Shown here in pieces: positions 50,376-58,062 of a stretch of DNA of 64,000 bases; within the stretch, counting starts at the first letter, position 1, and each line of letters starts with the position of its first letter. Below the pieces are notes generated by a model that was not told where the DNA came from, did not search any database, and was given only the letters and a program-made list of their open reading frames with translations. A program made the translations under genes and the position numbers. The stretch comes from Hymenobacter sp. YIM 151858-1 (GTDB lineage Bacteria > Bacteroidota > Bacteroidia > Cytophagales > Hymenobacteraceae), in assembly GCF_025979705.1 (NCBI RefSeq), contig NZ_CP110136.1:806001-870000 (forward strand), written 5' to 3'.

Positions 50376-50885
50376 ATGTCATCAGTTGTTACGCCCACCC
50401 GTCCAGGTTTTTTTCGTCGTCGTGTAATCGAGCCGTTGCTCAGCCAGCTGCGGCAAGGGCTTTCGCCCACGCAACTGGCCCTTACCATTGCCCTGGGTAC
50501 GGCCTTTGGCTTGGTGCCGCTGCTTGGGGTTACCAGCGTGCTGGGTACGGCGGTAGCCGTGTGGCTGCGCCTGAACGTGGGCGCCATGCTGCTGATCAGC
50601 CACTTGCTAAGCCCGGTGCAATTGCTGCTGTTGCTGCCTTTGCTACGGCAGGGCGCCAGCTTACTAGGCGGGCCCAGCAGCTCGCAGATAACGCTGGCCC
50701 GGGTGCAATACCTGCTCAGCCACGACTGGGCCGCAGCGTTTCAGCTTTTCTGGCGCGCCGAGCTCGGGGCGCTGATTTTGTGGCTGCTTGGGTCGATACC
50801 GGTGGCGCTGGCCCTCTACGCGGGCTTGCTGCCGGTGCTGCGGCGCGTGGCACGCCGCCAAGCTGCTGCTCAGGTTGCGCAATAG
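50376..50885 (+). CDS. DUF2062 family membrane protein
   Basis: A 169-residue protein from MSSVVTPTRPGFFRRRVIEP. After a basic start, LTIALGTAFGLVPLLGVTSV and LRLNVGAMLLISHLLSPVQL, with two more hydrophobic segments after residue 75, form the DUF2062 domain, found alone or fused to glycosyltransferases. Function is unknown. The frame extends to 50322 but the family begins near this Met. It is divergent from the YihY gene and ends at a strong bidirectional terminator (50902-50942). Confidence 0.85.
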   Translation: MSSVVTPTRPGFFRRRVIEPLLSQLRQGLSPTQLALTIALGTAFGLVPLLGVTSVLGTAVAVWLRLNVGAMLLISHLLSPVQLLLLLPLLRQGASLLGGPSSSQITLARVQYLLSHDWAAAFQLFWRAELGALILWLLGSIPVALALYAGLLPVLRRVARRQAAAQVAQ

Positions 50886-50901
50886 CCCCAAACGTGTATT
50901 C

Positions 50902-50942
50902 AACAAAAAGCCCCGCAGCCTTTTGGCGCGGGGCTTTTTGTT
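50902..50942. terminator. Bidirectional terminator between DUF2062 and sseB
   Basis: AACAAAAAGCCCCGC pairs with GCGGGGCTTTTTGTT around an 11-nt loop. A and T runs on both ends serve the two convergent genes. Confidence 0.93.
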
Positions 50943-50985
50943 GGGTTAGCTCCCGGGCAATGCTTTCGGCCCGGGCACCTAGGGC

Positions 50986-51978
50986 TTAGGCCAGGGTGCG
51001 CTCGTAGAGGGGTTCCTGCTGGTTGAAGTACTGCGTGAGCGGCTCGTTGGGGTCGGGGCTCAGGCGGGCAACGTCCATGGTGTTCTGGTTGGGCAAGTGG
51101 GCCTGCAAAATCGGGCCGAGCTCCTGCAGAAAATCCATGTCTTCGCCGTCGACTTTAAAGGCCAGCAGCATGCGGCTGGGGGCTTCTTCGCCCTCGATGA
51201 GTACGTCGGAGAGGTAAACGGTTTCGATGTGGGGGTGCTGGGCGCAGAAATCCTGCAGCGCGGCTTTCAGCTCGGCGGGGTGCTCGGCCATGGGCACCAG
51301 CTGGGCCTGCGGGCCTTGCTGCTCCTCGGCGGGCGGCGCAAAGATGCGGCCGCTCAGCAGGTCTTCGATTTCGGGCAGCACCAGCAGCTTGCCGTAGGGC
51401 GAGAAAGGGTTGAGCACGCACTCGGCGCCCTGCGTCATGTGCAGGAAACCCTCGCCACGCACCCGAATAAACGCCACTTGCTCGGGCGTAGCGCCGCCTT
51501 CGTAAATGCGCTCCTCCGACGAGAACATCGGAATGCGGCCGTCGTGCAGCACTTGCAGCTGAATTTCGGTGCCTTCCTCAACCGTCATTTCGCCGGGCTG
51601 GCCGCCCTCGGGCACGGCCGTGAGCACCAGCACTTCGGCGTTCAGCAGCTCGTGGTAAAAGGCAAGGCGGTACTGCGGGTCCTGCGAGGCCATCAGCAAC
51701 GCATTCTCCAGGTTATTCTGCGGATCGAAAGGCGGCATGGGCGGCATTTCGGGCATCGGCGGCATCTCCGGAACCGAGGAGAAAGCCGGAGCGGCCGGCT
51801 GCATTTCGGCGGCCGATTTGGCGGCAAAAGCCGGGCGCTGGTAGCGCGGGCCGCCAGCGGTTTTGGTATCCTCCGGCTCGGAAGAAGTGGTAGCGGGCGA
51901 GGCAGCAGGTTGCGCCGGCGCCGGCGTGGCGGCGGCTTCGTCGGCGGGCTTTTTCTTTAGGAAGTCAAACAGACCCAT
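50986..51978 (-). CDS. SseB-like enhanced serine sensitivity protein
   Basis: A 330-residue cytoplasmic protein. Residues 1-70 are low-complexity (Ala/Pro/Thr, with MGLFDFLKKKPADE at the start) and a proline-methionine repeat (PEMPPMPEMPPMPPF) lies near residue 75. The SseB domain follows (NLENALLMASQDPQYRLAFY, PMFSSEERIYEGG), then the SseB C-terminal domain (VPMAEHPAELKAALQDFCAQ). Escherichia coli SseB affects rhodanese or serine sensitivity; the molecular role is unknown. The acidic, disordered N-terminus is longer than in the family norm. Confidence 0.85.
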   Translation of the reverse strand: MGLFDFLKKKPADEAAATPAPAQPAASPATTSSEPEDTKTAGGPRYQRPAFAAKSAAEMQPAAPAFSSVPEMPPMPEMPPMPPFDPQNNLENALLMASQDPQYRLAFYHELLNAEVLVLTAVPEGGQPGEMTVEEGTEIQLQVLHDGRIPMFSSEERIYEGGATPEQVAFIRVRGEGFLHMTQGAECVLNPFSPYGKLLVLPEIEDLLSGRIFAPPAEEQQGPQAQLVPMAEHPAELKAALQDFCAQHPHIETVYLSDVLIEGEEAPSRMLLAFKVDGEDMDFLQELGPILQAHLPNQNTMDVARLSPDPNEPLTQYFNQQEPLYERTLA

Positions 51979-52109
51979 AATTCGGTATGCGGATGAAGAT
52001 GCAAACTAATGAGGTTTGGCCGAACAACCAGCTGCCGAGCCGCTAATCGGCCGAAAAGCTGGGTGCGGCGGGCCTAGGTGGTTCAGCCCTAACGGGATAG
52101 GCAGGGGGG

Positions 52110-52526
52110 CTACTGGCCGTCGGAGCCCTGGCAACGGTCGAGCAGTTCGCTTACTTCCCGGATGGTATACTTTTCGCCCTGGTTGCCCCACGCCGATTGC
52201 ACGTAGTTCAGCAGGTTGGTAATCTGCGAATCGGTGAGGTCTTCGTGGCCAGGCATCACCTGGTTGTAGTGCACGCCATTCACCACGATGGGCCCTTGCT
52301 GCCCGCGCCGGATAAGGCAAGGCAACTCGGCGCGGTACTTGGTGAGGTAATCGGCGCCGGCTACGGGCGGAATGAGGCGGCGCAGGCCCTGGCCCTGGTC
52401 GCCGTGGCAGCTGGCGCAGTGGTTGGCGTACAGCTTCTGGCCCTCGTTCTGGCGGTCGGTGAAGCAGCTGGGCAAAGCCAATGCAACGGCTAGCAGCAAC
52501 ACTGCCGAGCGCCGAAAAGCAGACAT
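52110..52526 (-). CDS. Cytochrome c lipoprotein
   Basis: A 138-residue lipoprotein starting at MSAFRRSAVLLLAVALALPSC, with the lipobox LALPSC. The covalent haem site CASCH is at about 38-42 (YANHCASCHGDQGQG), and the axial Met lies in NQVMPGHEDLTDSQ. Such single-haem cytochromes shuttle electrons in the periplasm. It is the last gene of the lipoprotein-SCO-cytochrome c set on this strand, 120 bp after SCO. Confidence 0.93.
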   Translation of the reverse strand: MSAFRRSAVLLLAVALALPSCFTDRQNEGQKLYANHCASCHGDQGQGLRRLIPPVAGADYLTKYRAELPCLIRRGQQGPIVVNGVHYNQVMPGHEDLTDSQITNLLNYVQSAWGNQGEKYTIREVSELLDRCQGSDGQ

Positions 52527-52646
52527 GGGGCGAGTAGCCATCGGGGTAGGAGTGGGTACGGGTGATGACCATTGCCTTGCAGCGGGCCCTGGGTGGTAAT
52601 GCACCTAGGGCCTGCTGCCAAAAGCATGGGAGCGGCGTTGCCGCGT

Positions 52647-53324
52647 TTACTTAGCCGCGGTGGCCTTGGCCGGCGCCAGCTCGTTGAGCAGCACGGGCAG
52701 ATCCTTCAACAACCGGTCGACTTCCTGCGGGTTGATGCCGTCGTAGAGGCCGCGCACGTGGCCCTGCGGGTCGACGAGGGCGAAGGCGCCGTTGTGCACA
52801 GCGCCGCCGGGGGCGGTTTTGTCGCGCTCCACGGCGGCCATATAATTGCCCGCCAGGCGGTAAATGGTGTCGCGCGGGGCCGTTACGAAGTGCCACTGCC
52901 GGGCATTTTGCACGCCCAGGCGCTGGGCGTAGTCGCGCAATACGGGCAGGGTATCGTGCTCGGGGTCGATGGTGTGCGACACGAAGCTCACGCGCGGGTC
53001 GTTTTTGTACTTCTCGTACACGCGCAGCATCTCGCTCGACATTTTGGGGCAGATGCTGGGGCAGGTAGTAAAGAAGAAGTCGGCCACATACACCTTGCCG
53101 GCAAAGGTGGCGGGCGTAACGGTTACGCTGTCCTGGTTGAGCAGCGTGAAACGCGGAATGCGCGGATACACCGTGTCGCCGGGGGCCACTACTTCCGGCT
53201 CGCCCAGCATGGGCAGGCGGGCGGTAGTGGGGGTGTCGGCAGAGTTAAAGCGGCAGGCGGGCAGTAGCAGGGCGGCCGTAGCCAGGCCCAGCAGCGAGCG
53301 GAAAATCGGGGTGCGAAACATCAT
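52647..53324 (-). CDS. SCO1/SenC family copper chaperone
   Basis: A 225-residue lipoprotein with lipobox LLLPAC (Cys24). The thioredoxin-like domain has the copper site FTTCPSICPKM (Cys-x3-Cys) and a distal His in GGAVHNGAFALVD. SCO proteins deliver copper to the CuA centre of cytochrome oxidase, and SenC forms act on thiols. Its start overlaps the stop codon of the upstream lipoprotein gene (TGATG), so both are co-transcribed; a cytochrome c follows. No cytochrome oxidase subunit is in the window. Confidence 0.93.
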   Translation of the reverse strand: MMFRTPIFRSLLGLATAALLLPACRFNSADTPTTARLPMLGEPEVVAPGDTVYPRIPRFTLLNQDSVTVTPATFAGKVYVADFFFTTCPSICPKMSSEMLRVYEKYKNDPRVSFVSHTIDPEHDTLPVLRDYAQRLGVQNARQWHFVTAPRDTIYRLAGNYMAAVERDKTAPGGAVHNGAFALVDPQGHVRGLYDGINPQEVDRLLKDLPVLLNELAPAKATAAK

Positions 53325-53758
53325 CAGTGGGAAGAAGCAGCGGGCTTGGGCGCCGTACCCAGCAGGGCTCGGGCCGAGTCGATACTCTGTTGCATTAAAA
53401 CACCCACGGAGTCGATCTGGTGCTGCTGACGCTGAAAATATGCCAGCACGCGCTCGTGCCGCACGGTGTCGGCTGGCTTGCGGTACTGGTGCATCCAGCT
53501 CATCATGGCCTGGTCGGCGGCCAGGAGCGAGCGGCGCTGCCGGCCGGCCGCCGCGGTATCGGGCACGGTGGCCAGCTGCTGGCGCAGCTGGTACAGCTCG
53601 CTCATGCGGGCCATCAGGGCATCGTGGCGGGCCATTAGCTGCTGCTCGGCATAGGCCTGTTTCTCTTCGTCGCTCTGAAGCTGCAGGCAGCTCGAGGCCG
53701 CAACGGCCAGCAGCGGCAAGGCCCGCAGCCAGCCTGGGGTGCTACGTCGGGTGTTCAC
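53324..53758 (-). CDS. Small lipoprotein upstream of SCO, unknown function
   Basis: A 144-residue lipoprotein read from GTG 53758 (VNTRRSTPGWLRALPLLAVA, lipobox VAASSC). The rest is helical and charged (KQAYAEQQLMARHDALMARM, LLAADQAMMSWMHQYRKPAD). The start is chosen because a TACCTTTG -7 box at 53771-53764 lies inside the frame of the upstream ATG (53803), so a start before it is unlikely; the transcript would begin at or very near the GTG. It overlaps the SCO start and belongs to the same operon. No family is recognised. Confidence 0.6.
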   Translation of the reverse strand: MNTRRSTPGWLRALPLLAVAASSCLQLQSDEEKQAYAEQQLMARHDALMARMSELYQLRQQLATVPDTAAAGRQRRSLLAADQAMMSWMHQYRKPADTVRHERVLAYFQRQQHQIDSVGVLMQQSIDSARALLGTAPKPAASSH

Positions 53759-53763
53759 GGGTG

Positions 53764-53771
53764 CAAAGGTA
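53764..53771 (-). promoter_or_regulatory. -7 box of the lipoprotein-SCO-cytochrome c operon
   Basis: On the minus strand TACCTTTG (53771-53764) matches TAnnTTTG exactly and ends 5 nt before the GTG taken as the first start codon, which implies a leaderless or nearly leaderless mRNA. Confidence 0.55.
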
Positions 53772-53808
53772 GCCCGCCATTGATTATTTGGTGTGCCCGC
53801 CAAGCAAA

Positions 53809-53835
53809 GCGGGGCTGAGCACCGCCCAGCCCCGC
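53809..53835 (-). terminator. Hairpin after the DUF4112 gene
   Basis: GCGGGGCTG (53809-53817) pairs with CAGCCCCGC (53827-53835) around a 9-nt loop; only a short TTTG follows on the minus strand. Confidence 0.6.
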
Positions 53836-53842
53836 CAAAGGG

Positions 53843-54373
53843 TTAAAAGTTCCAGTGTTGCTCGCCGTACTGCCACAGCCAGGCGGCCACGTGCCAGAGG
53901 CCCCAAGCCACCAACCCGAACATCAGCAGCAAGCCTACGGCCACGGCTGCGATAATGCCGGTGCCGCGGCCCTGGTAGCGCCCCTCGGCGTAGTGGCGGC
54001 GCAGCAGGCGCACGTTGCGTTCGTTGCTCTTGTAGGCGAAATCGAACACGTTGCCGATGATGGGGATGCTGCCGATGAGGGTATCGAGCAGCACGTTGAG
54101 CACCATGAGCACGATAACCTTGCGCGAGGCGCCGTGGCGTACCATCGTCATGATGAGCGTGGCCGACACGGCAAAGGAGCCTAGGTCGCCCACGACGGGA
54201 ATGAGGCCCAGGAGCGGATCGAGGCCGAAGCGAAAGTTAGTGCCGGGCAACCGAAACTGGCTGTCCATGAGGTGGGCTACGTGGTCGACCCAGCGCAGGC
54301 GGGCGTCGGTATCGGGCGGCGAGCCGGTGCGGGTGTGGGCGTAGCGGTTGGGCACGGAAGCGGAAGTAGCCAT
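53843..54373 (-). CDS. DUF4112 family membrane protein
   Basis: A 176-residue inner-membrane protein. The DUF4112 core (about 35-120) has FGLDPLLGLIPVVGDLGSFA and VLLDTLIGSIPIIGNVFDFA, the repeated GxIPxxG phrase that is the family hallmark, plus KSNERNVRLLRRH. A C-terminal membrane segment (GIIAAVAVGLLLMFGLVAWG) follows. Function is unknown. It stands alone between the lipoprotein operon and the DisA_N-like gene. Confidence 0.9.
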   Translation of the reverse strand: MATSASVPNRYAHTRTGSPPDTDARLRWVDHVAHLMDSQFRLPGTNFRFGLDPLLGLIPVVGDLGSFAVSATLIMTMVRHGASRKVIVLMVLNVLLDTLIGSIPIIGNVFDFAYKSNERNVRLLRRHYAEGRYQGRGTGIIAAVAVGLLLMFGLVAWGLWHVAAWLWQYGEQHWNF

Positions 54374-54546
54374 GGGCGCAGGGGCGAGCCAAGGAGCTCA
54401 GCAGTTTACTTGTACGCAAACCCTAGGTGCTCGGATAAACATGCGGCGCGGGCAGCCGCTGGGCACAGCTTCGGTGGGTTAGGGGCGGCGAGCAGGCCTG
54501 CCCCGCCGCGGCGCCGCTCCCGCCGGGCAGGCGCGTGCGGCGGCAC
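54374..54546. other. Gap with CCTAGG motifs and no gene
   Basis: It contains CCTAGGTGC at about 54422 and GCACCTAGG at about 54545, and GC-rich low-complexity sequence. Nothing else is seen. Confidence 0.4.
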
Positions 54547-54651
54547 CTAGGCGCCGATCACCAGGGCCGCCAAAGCCCGGCAGGCGGCCGGCAACAGCAC
54601 GAGCAGCCATAGCAGGCGGTGGCGGGTTGGGTAGCTGATAACGAGTGGCAT
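54547..54651 (-). CDS. Possible 34-residue single-pass membrane peptide
   Basis: An ATG ORF of 34 codons lies between the DUF4112 and DisA_N-like genes on the minus strand. Its product has a basic start (SYPTRHR) and one hydrophobic segment (LLWLLVLLPAACRALAALVI). It ends at the CTAG of a CCTAGG motif. There is no recognised family and no promoter; it is included only as a hypothetical small protein. Confidence 0.2.
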   Translation of the reverse strand: MPLVISYPTRHRLLWLLVLLPAACRALAALVIGA

Positions 54652-54748
54652 AACAAGCTATTTGTCAGTAACCAGTGCAGCCAGGCAGGGCTGAATAATC
54701 GCGCCAAGGTAGCTGGCCCGCTGGTACCGGCAACCACGGCCCGGATGT

Positions 54749-56203
54749 TTACTTCTTCGACGAGAGCAAGTCGATCCAGCCGTCTTCGCTTACTACCACC
54801 GCCAGCGTGGGGTAGCGGGCACTTTCGACGTAGCGCACGGCCGAGTTGTAGCGCGAGCCGCGCGAGGAGTCGCCTTTTTCGGTGGCCAGCCCGTCGAGAA
54901 TGGCCCCAATGGCAAAGCATGTGCCTTGCGGATCGATGAGCACGGCGCCGTCGATGTTGGTGACGAGGCACAGCACCGAGGGCGTGATAAACCTAGGGGC
55001 CACCCGGAAGCTCTGCCGCGTGAGGCGCTTGGCCTCGGCCGCCGCGTTTTCCGAAATAACCAGAATGGTGCCGGTGCGCTGCGTGGTGGCCTTCATGGTC
55101 AGCTCCCAGAGGTTTTCCACGGTGCTGGCGTCGAGGGCAGGCCAGAGGCGCTGAATGGTGGCCGCAAAAAACTGCTCGTTGATGCGCGCCTGCGGCAGCC
55201 GGGGCGTGCCCGATACCACGCGCATCATCAGCTCCTTGTCGTGGCTGAGCTCCCAGTTGTGGTGGGTGGTGAAGCGCACCATAAACAGCGGCTCGTACTG
55301 CTCGTCGGCCGGTTCGGCCAAGTGCCCCAGGCCAAATACCTGGGTGCCATCGGAGATAAGCGAAGTGCGGCCTTCGCTCATTTCGAGCAGCTTGCGCACG
55401 GAGCGGTGGTCGCGCAGGGGCACCGGGGTTTCGAGCGTGAGCACGGGTACCACAGCGGGGTGGTTGCGGCGGGCAATGAGCATGGTGCCTTTGCCCTCGA
55501 TGCCCTCGTGGCGCAGGGCGGCCACGCCGTTGCAGGCGTCGTAGAGGCCGTGGTTGCCGCTGGAGGGGGCGTGCATAAAGCGCCGGCCGGCGGCGCGCAG
55601 CAGCTCGTTGTAGTCGCGGTCGAGAATGGGGCGGTCTTCTTCCTGGTCGAGGTCGGTGCCGCGCAGGGCCTTGCTGCAGTCGAGCAGAAACTCGCGCACT
55701 ACCGCGTGCAGCAGCGACACCGGGCGGGCATCGGGCGTTTTGGGGTTGGCGGGCAGGGCGTAATAGCTGGCAAAAGGCTCGGCCGAAAGCTGCAGCACCG
55801 CCATGATGAGGTAGCCGTTCAGCAGCACCGGCATCGAGCAGAACACGCGGCGGCCCAGGCCCGTGGCTTTGCTTTCGAGCTCCAACTCCACGGCGCGGCG
55901 CAGCAGCAGGTACCAGCGTTGCTTTTCGAGGCGGTCCTGCTCCTCGTGGTACAGGTGGTACACGGGCTCGTAGGTGCCCTCGCGCTCCAGCGAGTTGGCG
56001 CGCTCCTTTACGTGGGCGAAATCGGCGGAGGTGTAGTCGTGCGAGCCGGCCTCGAGGCGCACGGCATCGGGCGATTCGCTGCCCCGCGACACCGCCAGGC
56101 CCACCAAAAACACATCGGGCCGCAGCGTACGATCGAGCAGGTTAAATATGCCCTCGGCGAACAGCTGCGCCGATACCCGGAACAAACTTTGGTATTCCCA
56201 CAT
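54749..56203 (-). CDS. DisA_N domain protein, diadenylate cyclase-like with altered motif
   Basis: A 484-residue protein from MWEYQSLFRVSAQLF. The N-terminal about 390 residues are of unknown fold (WEYQSLFRVSAQLFAEGIFN, DTRPVSLLHAVVREFL-like phrases). The C-terminal DisA_N/DAC domain has NIDGAVLIDPQGTCFAIGAI with DGA at 418-420, and GSRYNSAVRYVESA at 449-462, in place of the GTRHRAA motif of active c-di-AMP synthases; so RHR has become RYN. VVVSEDGWIDLL matches VSEETGxIxL. It could be an inactive or differently specific nucleotidyl cyclase or a nucleotide sensor. The longer frame to 56356 is not used because it has no similarity. No obvious partner. Confidence 0.78.
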   Translation of the reverse strand: MWEYQSLFRVSAQLFAEGIFNLLDRTLRPDVFLVGLAVSRGSESPDAVRLEAGSHDYTSADFAHVKERANSLEREGTYEPVYHLYHEEQDRLEKQRWYLLLRRAVELELESKATGLGRRVFCSMPVLLNGYLIMAVLQLSAEPFASYYALPANPKTPDARPVSLLHAVVREFLLDCSKALRGTDLDQEEDRPILDRDYNELLRAAGRRFMHAPSSGNHGLYDACNGVAALRHEGIEGKGTMLIARRNHPAVVPVLTLETPVPLRDHRSVRKLLEMSEGRTSLISDGTQVFGLGHLAEPADEQYEPLFMVRFTTHHNWELSHDKELMMRVVSGTPRLPQARINEQFFAATIQRLWPALDASTVENLWELTMKATTQRTGTILVISENAAAEAKRLTRQSFRVAPRFITPSVLCLVTNIDGAVLIDPQGTCFAIGAILDGLATEKGDSSRGSRYNSAVRYVESARYPTLAVVVSEDGWIDLLSSKK

Positions 56204-56447
56204 CAGGAGGTAATAAAGCAGGCTGGCCGCAGCACGGCCTCCAACATGAGGCATGGTACGTGCAAAGCGGCCCGAGGTATACGAAAGCCCGGCCGCCGGG
56301 CTTGCCAGCCCGCCGGCAAAGCCCGTAACAATTTGGCTGCAGGCAGGTTGAAGCACTACCCGGGAACCAAGAAGTATTGCGCGCCCCGGGGAATTGCTTT
56401 AACTTGGGTAACAGGCTCCGGCCTTCATTTTTTGGCCCTGCGTTGGT

Positions 56448-56705
56448 ATGCTGGTGGATCTACTTCTTGGTGGGATTTGTGCGTTGATGTGGCTGCCGCT
56501 GGTTACGGGTTATTGTGCCCAAAGCTACGGCCGCTCGTTCTGGTTGTGGTTTGCGCTGGGCTGCTGTTTCCCAATCGTTTCCTTCTTCGTGCTTTTCGGG
56601 CTGATCTACCGCTCCGAGCGCGACCCGGGCAACCATTTGCTGGAAGAAGCACGCCGCATTTTGGCCGAAGCCGAAGCCCACGAAGTGGAGCCCCTGGGCG
56701 AATAA
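56448..56705 (+). CDS. Small two-pass membrane protein, hypothetical
   Basis: An 85-residue protein with two hydrophobic segments (about 2-22, LVDLLLGGICALMWLPLVTG, and 33-52, LWFALGCCFPIVSFFVLFGL) and an acidic tail (HLLEEARRILAEAEAHEVEP). It has no family match. It lies between the DisA_N-like gene and the flavoprotein gene and is read on the opposite strand from both. Confidence 0.5.
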   Translation: MLVDLLLGGICALMWLPLVTGYCAQSYGRSFWLWFALGCCFPIVSFFVLFGLIYRSERDPGNHLLEEARRILAEAEAHEVEPLGE

Positions 56706-56745
56706 CCACACCTTTCCGGCGCACCTGCGGGCCGCTTGCCGCGGC

Positions 56746-57984
56746 CTAGGTGGCCGTGTGCTGCAGCCATTGCGCCATGCCCCGGGCAGCCCAGGCCCCG
56801 GTGCTAAAGCACCCCTGCAGCAGGTAGCCGCCCGTGGGCGCTTCCCAATCCAGCATTTCGCCGGCCACAAACACGCCGGGGCGGCGCAGCAGCATCAGGT
56901 GCTCGTTTACTTCCTCGAAGGGTACGCCGCCGGCCGTGCTGATGGCTTCGTCGAGGGGGCGCAGGGCCGTAATGGGTAGGGGCAGGGCCTGCAATAGTTT
57001 GGCTAGCCGGGCAGTATCGGCCAGGGTGGCCGCGGGGGCCACCTCGCGCAGCAGCGTAGGAATGGGTGGGCCCAGCTTCAGGTGTTGGCGCAGCACATCG
57101 GGCAACGAGCGGCCGCGGCGGGCTTGCTGCAGCCGTTGCAGTACCTCGGCAGGCCCTAGGTCGGGTTTGAGGTTGAGCAGCAGCTGGGCCGGCACTTGGG
57201 CTTGCAGGGCCTCCCGAATGGCGGGCGTAAGGGCGTACACCGGGGTGCCCTCGAGGCCGTATTCCGTCAGCATTACCTCGCCGCGCGCCTCGTGTTGGCC
57301 GCAGCGCAAAAGCACGTTTTTCAGCGGCGTGCGGCCCACCTTCTCCCGAAAAAAAGCCGACCAGGCCACCTCTACCCCGCAGTTGCTGGGCCTGAAGGGC
57401 ACGCTTTGCAAACCCAGGGCCTGCTCGAGTACCGGCAGCCACTGGCCATCGGAGCCGGTTTTGGCCCAACTGGCGCCGCCCAAAGCCAGCAGCGTAGCCC
57501 TGGGCGCCACCGAAAACTCGGTGCCGGTACGCTCGTTGCGCATCAGCAGCCCGCCGCCGGGGCCAAAACCCAGCCAGCGGTGGCGGGTGTGCAGCTGCAC
57601 GCCCAGGTGCTCGAGGCGCTGCAGCCAGGCCCGCAGCAGGTGGGCCGGCTTGTGCTCCTCAAGCGGAAACACGCGCCCGCTGCTGCCCACGTACGTGGCA
57701 ATGCCCAATTGGGCAGCCCAGCGGCGCAGCTCGGCGGGCCCAAAGTGCCCTAGGTACTGCTCGAAGGCTTGCCGCCGATGACCGTAGCGCGGACCGAAAG
57801 CGGCCACCGGCTCGCCGTTGGTGAGGTTGAAACCGCCGTGGCCGGCCACCAGAAACTTCCGCCCCGGCGTGGCCTGCGCCTCGTACACGGCTACGCCTTG
57901 CACCCCGGCCTCGGCCAGGTGTTGGGCGGCCACCAGCCCGGCCGGGCCGCCGCCAATAATGGCTACTGTGGGGTGCTGCTGCAT
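56746..57984 (-). CDS. TIGR03862 family flavoprotein (HI0933-like oxidoreductase)
   Basis: A 412-residue protein from MQQHPTVAIIGGGPAGLVA. The FAD-binding phrase GGGPAGLVAAQHLAEAG is at about 10-26, and LLALGGASWAKTGSDGQW, YALTPAIREAL and PTGGYLLQGCFSTGAWAAR match the TIGR03862 subgroup of the HI0933 family. Members are NAD(P)/FAD-dependent oxidoreductases of unknown substrate. Start at 57984 gives the usual first strand; a longer frame to 58011 is possible. It stands alone. Confidence 0.9.
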   Translation of the reverse strand: MQQHPTVAIIGGGPAGLVAAQHLAEAGVQGVAVYEAQATPGRKFLVAGHGGFNLTNGEPVAAFGPRYGHRRQAFEQYLGHFGPAELRRWAAQLGIATYVGSSGRVFPLEEHKPAHLLRAWLQRLEHLGVQLHTRHRWLGFGPGGGLLMRNERTGTEFSVAPRATLLALGGASWAKTGSDGQWLPVLEQALGLQSVPFRPSNCGVEVAWSAFFREKVGRTPLKNVLLRCGQHEARGEVMLTEYGLEGTPVYALTPAIREALQAQVPAQLLLNLKPDLGPAEVLQRLQQARRGRSLPDVLRQHLKLGPPIPTLLREVAPAATLADTARLAKLLQALPLPITALRPLDEAISTAGGVPFEEVNEHLMLLRRPGVFVAGEMLDWEAPTGGYLLQGCFSTGAWAARGMAQWLQHTAT

Positions 57985-58062
57985 GGGCGTATGGGCTGCA
58001 AACTTAACCATGCCGGGGCCTTATAACCCGCCAAACCCGGCCGGGCTGCGTATGTTGAGCGC

